A stretch of 9,691 nucleotides of DNA from an uncultured Eubacteriales bacterium (GTDB lineage: Bacteria; Bacillota; Clostridia; UBA1381; UMGS1253): NCBI GenBank assembly GCA_900550065.1, contig URQR01000067.1:1-9691 (forward strand), in the 5' to 3' direction. How positions within the stretch are numbered: the stretch's first letter is position 1; each line of letters begins with the position of its first letter. The translations under genes were made by a program, and so were the position numbers. The notes under the pieces were generated by a model. The model made no database searches. It saw only the letters and a program-made list of their open reading frames with translations, and had not been told where the DNA came from. Shown here piece after piece: positions 6,988 through 9,691 of the stretch.

Positions 6988-7043
6988 TTACGGTAAAACC
7001 CTATTTATTTGAATCAATAATGAATCCCGGTGCAGGCAGCGGC

Positions 7044-9023
7044 TTACAGTAGGATTACCGGCGCCGATGCCCACGGATGGAACAGGCTGGTGTTCCATTT
7101 CTGATCTTTTCCCCATGTTTCAAAGCATGTCGTCGCGCCCTCGGCAAGCATATTCGCCCAAGCGGCATCATCCGCAATCAATCGCTCCATCAACGCGGTT
7201 TCGCCGACCTGCTTCAAGGCGTATCCTGCAAAAAACGCCATATAAACGCCGCCGCAGGTCAGCTTTTTCTGCTCAATCAAGCGAATCATTGCCCGCTTAT
7301 TTTCTTCATCCGTCCAAACGCCCGCAAACAACGCGATCGCGTTGGAATGGAAGCTGGCATGGATAGAGTCGACGCCGTCTACAAACAACTTCTGCTTCTC
7401 ATTGTAAAACGCGCGGATATAAGCTTCACGCACACGCTCCCGCGCACCGATCGGCTGTATGCCAAGTTCGGCGCGAATCTCATCAATATGCTGCAGCATG
7501 GCAAGATAAAATGCATTCAACACGTTATGGCAGCCTGAACCGATGGGACGCTCAAGCGGAAAATCGTAGTCGTCGCGCAGATTGGCGGGCCAGTCCACCA
7601 TATTCCATTTTGCGCGGACATTTTCAATCAGCCCGCTTTCGTTTTGATAGGCAGCAAAATAGTCGTATATGTTCATCACAAACGGGTACATTTGCTCCAA
7701 AAAGGCTTTGTCGCCGGTATAGCGGTAGAGCCACAGCACCTGAAACGGAAATTGCAGCGAATAATCGGCGATTTCCTGCATGAGGGAAGCAGGCGCAACC
7801 GTCATCAGCCCTTTGCAGATAAAGGAGGATTGCGCGAAGTTTTCAAGCGCTTTTTTCATCATGGACGATTCGTCGGTCAGCACGACGCTTGCAATACCGG
7901 CGATGGTCACGTCGCCGAGATACTGCCCTTTTTCGCGGGTGGGGCAGTCCACGTAGCATTCCTGAACACCGTATTTGATCGTATCCGAGCAGAGTTTATA
8001 GATAGCGGCAAGTCGTTGATTTCCGCCCTCATAGCGCTTCACCTCGCGGAACGGATAATGACGGACGGTGAACGCAATGCTATCTTCTTGAACGTACGCG
8101 CTGTCGGGCACATGAATTTCCGCAAAGCGGAACGCCTTGTAGTCATACTGGGAAAGACGGTCGCCCTCGCGTCCGGAGAGCGTGAACTTTTCCTCGTATT
8201 TGCAGTTGCAGCGCATGTCGAAGCGCACCGAGCTGTCAGGATTCAATTCTTCGCCGTATCGTAAAACCAGCACGTCGCCGCGTTTTCCTGAGGCGCGTAA
8301 AGTGAGATAGCCGACCGCCTCAAAGCCGAAGTCGATGCGGTAGCCGAAGTCGGTGCGCGTTAGCGTCTGAGGCTTGACGTCGTAGATTTCGAGTTGTTTT
8401 GTTGGCTGCGGATACAGCGTATAATCGGTGATTTGGCGGAAACAGGCATTTTTCCAGCCGCTGTCGTCAAAATCCGGCGAAGCGAAGTCATATTCGGGGC
8501 TGCCAGCATCGTAGTTTTCGGCGTATGCCGTATCGTATCCGATTTTACCGCAGGCGATGTAGCCGGTATGCTCGGCGCATTTCCAGCTTTCGTCGGATTC
8601 GACGATGCACTTGCCATCAACAGTCAAATCAAATACCAGCCCATGACGGTAGTCCGCGCTCACCCAGACGCGGTTGATCAACCCTTGGTAATAGGTGTGC
8701 ACGGCAATCGTATTTTCGCCGAGGATAAGGTAATTTGTTACGTCGATTTCGTTATAATAATAGTGGGAAGGATATCCCGGCGCGGGTCCTTGGGTAACAA
8801 AGACGCCATTGATGTAGAGTTTATAGTAGTCGTCGGCGGAAATATGAATATCTGCTTTGGAAAAAGCGGGCAAGGTTATTTTTTTGCGGAAAAGGATATG
8901 GCGATTGCGATACTTTTCTTCATGGTAAAGCTCCGGGTTCTCCGATTCCTTGTGAAAGACCTTCAGCGGGGCAAGCGGCGCAAAATCCTCGTTGGTGATC
9001 CATTGGGAGCGAAATTCATGCAT
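7044..9023 (-). CDS. GH78-type alpha-L-rhamnosidase, cytoplasmic
   Basis: 659 residues from the ATG at 9021-9023, chosen because GAGAGG lies nine bases upstream; the ATG at 9105-9107 would overlap the preceding gene. The enzyme should release terminal alpha-L-rhamnose from glycans or glycosides. The N-terminal beta-sandwich (residues about 40-135, with DDYYKLYINGVFVTQGPAPGY) is the type found before GH78 catalytic barrels. The (alpha/alpha)6 barrel covers about 330-650. DCPTREKGQYLGD at 359-371 corresponds to the GH78 general-acid motif (E364 candidate), and CFETW gives E635 as general-base candidate, followed by HPW at 649-651. There is no signal peptide, so substrates must be imported first. 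It follows the isomerase gene by 35 bp and is probably cotranscribed. No clear terminator follows; remnants of another gene and an insertion element lie downstream. Substrate specificity within GH78 is not certain. Confidence 0.87.
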   Translation of the reverse strand: MHEFRSQWITNEDFAPLAPLKVFHKESENPELYHEEKYRNRHILFRKKITLPAFSKADIHISADDYYKLYINGVFVTQGPAPGYPSHYYYNEIDVTNYLILGENTIAVHTYYQGLINRVWVSADYRHGLVFDLTVDGKCIVESDESWKCAEHTGYIACGKIGYDTAYAENYDAGSPEYDFASPDFDDSGWKNACFRQITDYTLYPQPTKQLEIYDVKPQTLTRTDFGYRIDFGFEAVGYLTLRASGKRGDVLVLRYGEELNPDSSVRFDMRCNCKYEEKFTLSGREGDRLSQYDYKAFRFAEIHVPDSAYVQEDSIAFTVRHYPFREVKRYEGGNQRLAAIYKLCSDTIKYGVQECYVDCPTREKGQYLGDVTIAGIASVVLTDESSMMKKALENFAQSSFICKGLMTVAPASLMQEIADYSLQFPFQVLWLYRYTGDKAFLEQMYPFVMNIYDYFAAYQNESGLIENVRAKWNMVDWPANLRDDYDFPLERPIGSGCHNVLNAFYLAMLQHIDEIRAELGIQPIGARERVREAYIRAFYNEKQKLFVDGVDSIHASFHSNAIALFAGVWTDEENKRAMIRLIEQKKLTCGGVYMAFFAGYALKQVGETALMERLIADDAAWANMLAEGATTCFETWGKDQKWNTSLFHPWASAPVILL

Positions 9024-9032
9024 GGCAATTTT

Positions 9033-9038
9033 CCTCTC
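9033..9038 (-). promoter_or_regulatory. Ribosome binding site of the rhamnosidase gene
   Basis: GAGAGG on the minus strand, nine bases before the ATG at 9023. It lies in the 35-bp gap after the isomerase gene and rules out the longer start at 9107, which would add 28 lysine- and arginine-rich residues with no family resemblance. Confidence 0.8.
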
Positions 9039-9058
9039 TACATTTATACATTTTAATT

Positions 9059-9691
9059 TTATCTGTTTGTCTTTTTCGTGTAATCGGCGCATAGCCTTCG
9101 ATAACATGCGCCGACCTGCGCAAGTGTATATCCATACTTATGGCTGAGCTCAAACAGCAGCGGCCCGGCATAGCCCGCCGCGAGCAGGGATTTAAAAATT
9201 GCGTTCCAGTTGTTTACACCCTCACCGGGCATACGGTGCCGTTCGTCGATACGGTCATAGTCACTCACGTGAATTGTAATAATTTTTTCGCCGAAGGCGC
9301 GCACAAACGCTTCATTTGTGTCGGTCAGCATGTGATTTGTGTCAAAACAAACGCGCAGCCGGCCGTCACAGGAGAGCAGCTTTGCCATACTGTCAATACT
9401 ATTGCCTAAACAGGTACGCGGCAGGCACTCGACCGCGATTTGCGCCCCGAACGATGCGGCCTCCTCTACTAAAATACGCAGGGAATTTTTACTTGCCTCG
9501 GCCTGTTTCCAGCGTTCATGGGGTAAAATTGGTTCAAAGGAGGGATGGACAACAACGACCTTTATGTCGGTATAGGCACGCAGAAAGCGCAGCATATCGC
9601 ATTGACGCGCAACAGCGGCGCTGCGCACGGCTTCCTCCAGAGCACCAATATCATATGGTTCCCAGAAGGATAAATGGGCGGACCAAAGCTT
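9059..9691 (-). CDS. Xylose isomerase-like TIM-barrel sugar isomerase/epimerase (5' truncated)
   Basis: 210 residues are visible; the frame is open to base 9691, so the gene starts outside the window and the GTG at 9628 is internal. The family isomerises or epimerises sugars or sugar phosphates in a metal-dependent TIM barrel in the cytoplasm. The visible part begins LWSAHLSFWEPYD. The four expected metal ligands are present: E88 (AVECLP), D117 (CFDTNH), H141 (TIHVSD) and E181 (LLFEL), as in tagatose-3-epimerase-like proteins. HRMPGEG just after the histidine is also usual. It precedes the rhamnosidase by 35 bp on the same strand, which points to a sugar-use operon. The exact substrate cannot be told; a role after rhamnose or uronate release is inference. 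Confidence 0.85.
   Translation of the reverse strand, partial: KLWSAHLSFWEPYDIGALEEAVRSAAVARQCDMLRFLRAYTDIKVVVVHPSFEPILPHERWKQAEASKNSLRILVEEAASFGAQIAVECLPRTCLGNSIDSMAKLLSCDGRLRVCFDTNHMLTDTNEAFVRAFGEKIITIHVSDYDRIDERHRMPGEGVNNWNAIFKSLLAAGYAGPLLFELSHKYGYTLAQVGACYRRLCADYTKKTNR

Noticed and set aside
7644..8264. Plus-strand open frame of 206 codons, and a similar one at 8394-9056
   Set aside because: Both are antisense shadows of the rhamnosidase gene, whose motifs and reading frame are convincing throughout.
9024..9107. Longer start (9107) for the rhamnosidase
   Set aside because: It would overlap the isomerase gene by 49 bp and add a basic stretch without family resemblance. The ATG at 9023 has a GAGAGG site at ideal distance.
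9626..9628. GTG at 9628 as start of the isomerase
   Set aside because: The frame continues to the window edge with family-typical residues (LWSAHLSFWEPYD).

Overview
The window looks like a chromosomal piece from a Gram-positive anaerobe of the Clostridia type (Bacillota). The reasons are an RNase J of canonical length, strong GGAGG-type ribosome binding sites, SpaA/Cna-B type surface domains and polysaccharide-degrading genes of the kind common in gut and plant-degrading Clostridia. The genus cannot be named from sequence alone. I support five protein-coding genes, two of them cut by the window edges, plus a scar of gene remnants. I see no tRNA, rRNA or CRISPR array.

Layout. (1) Bases 1-3587, plus strand: the 3' part of a very large secreted-type heparinase II/III-family polysaccharide lyase. 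Only the end of the lyase portion is visible. It is followed by about 1,050 residues of tandem accessory modules: three copies of a roughly 210-residue beta-rich module separated by Ig-like and SbsA-type Ig domains. (2) Bases 3588-3627: a perfect 18-bp inverted repeat that acts as a terminator between two converging genes. (3) Bases 3633-4565, minus strand: a stand-alone gene for a protein with an extremely cysteine-rich N-terminus, two SpaA-like isopeptide domains and a C-terminal Ig-like domain, with no signal peptide. Upstream lies a motif fitting the mother-cell sporulation sigma-K consensus, so I propose a spore coat or exosporium protein. (4) Bases 4671-6535, minus strand: RNase J with its own terminator, GTG start, strong ribosome binding site, roughly 118-nt leader and sigma-A promoter. 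(5) Bases about 6541-6990: a stretch with no intact gene. It holds the 3' end of an IS30-like transposase and, next to it, the N-terminal nucleotide-binding stretch of a Gfo/Idh/MocA oxidoreductase without a start codon. (6) Bases 7044-9691, minus strand: a catabolic operon with a xylose-isomerase-like TIM-barrel sugar isomerase/epimerase (5' end outside the window) followed by a cytoplasmic GH78-type alpha-L-rhamnosidase.

How the pieces fit. The minus-strand sugar operon (isomerase, rhamnosidase, then once a Gfo/Idh dehydrogenase) appears to have lost its third gene to an IS30-associated deletion. The lyase, rhamnosidase and isomerase suit use of complex acidic or rhamnose-containing glycans, with extracellular cleavage by the lyase and intracellular trimming by the rhamnosidase. 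RNase J is a housekeeping RNA-decay enzyme that simply sits between them. The most unusual object is the cysteine-rich SpaA protein with its sigma-K-like promoter; next are the repeated lyase-tail modules, which may be an unclassified carbohydrate-binding module.
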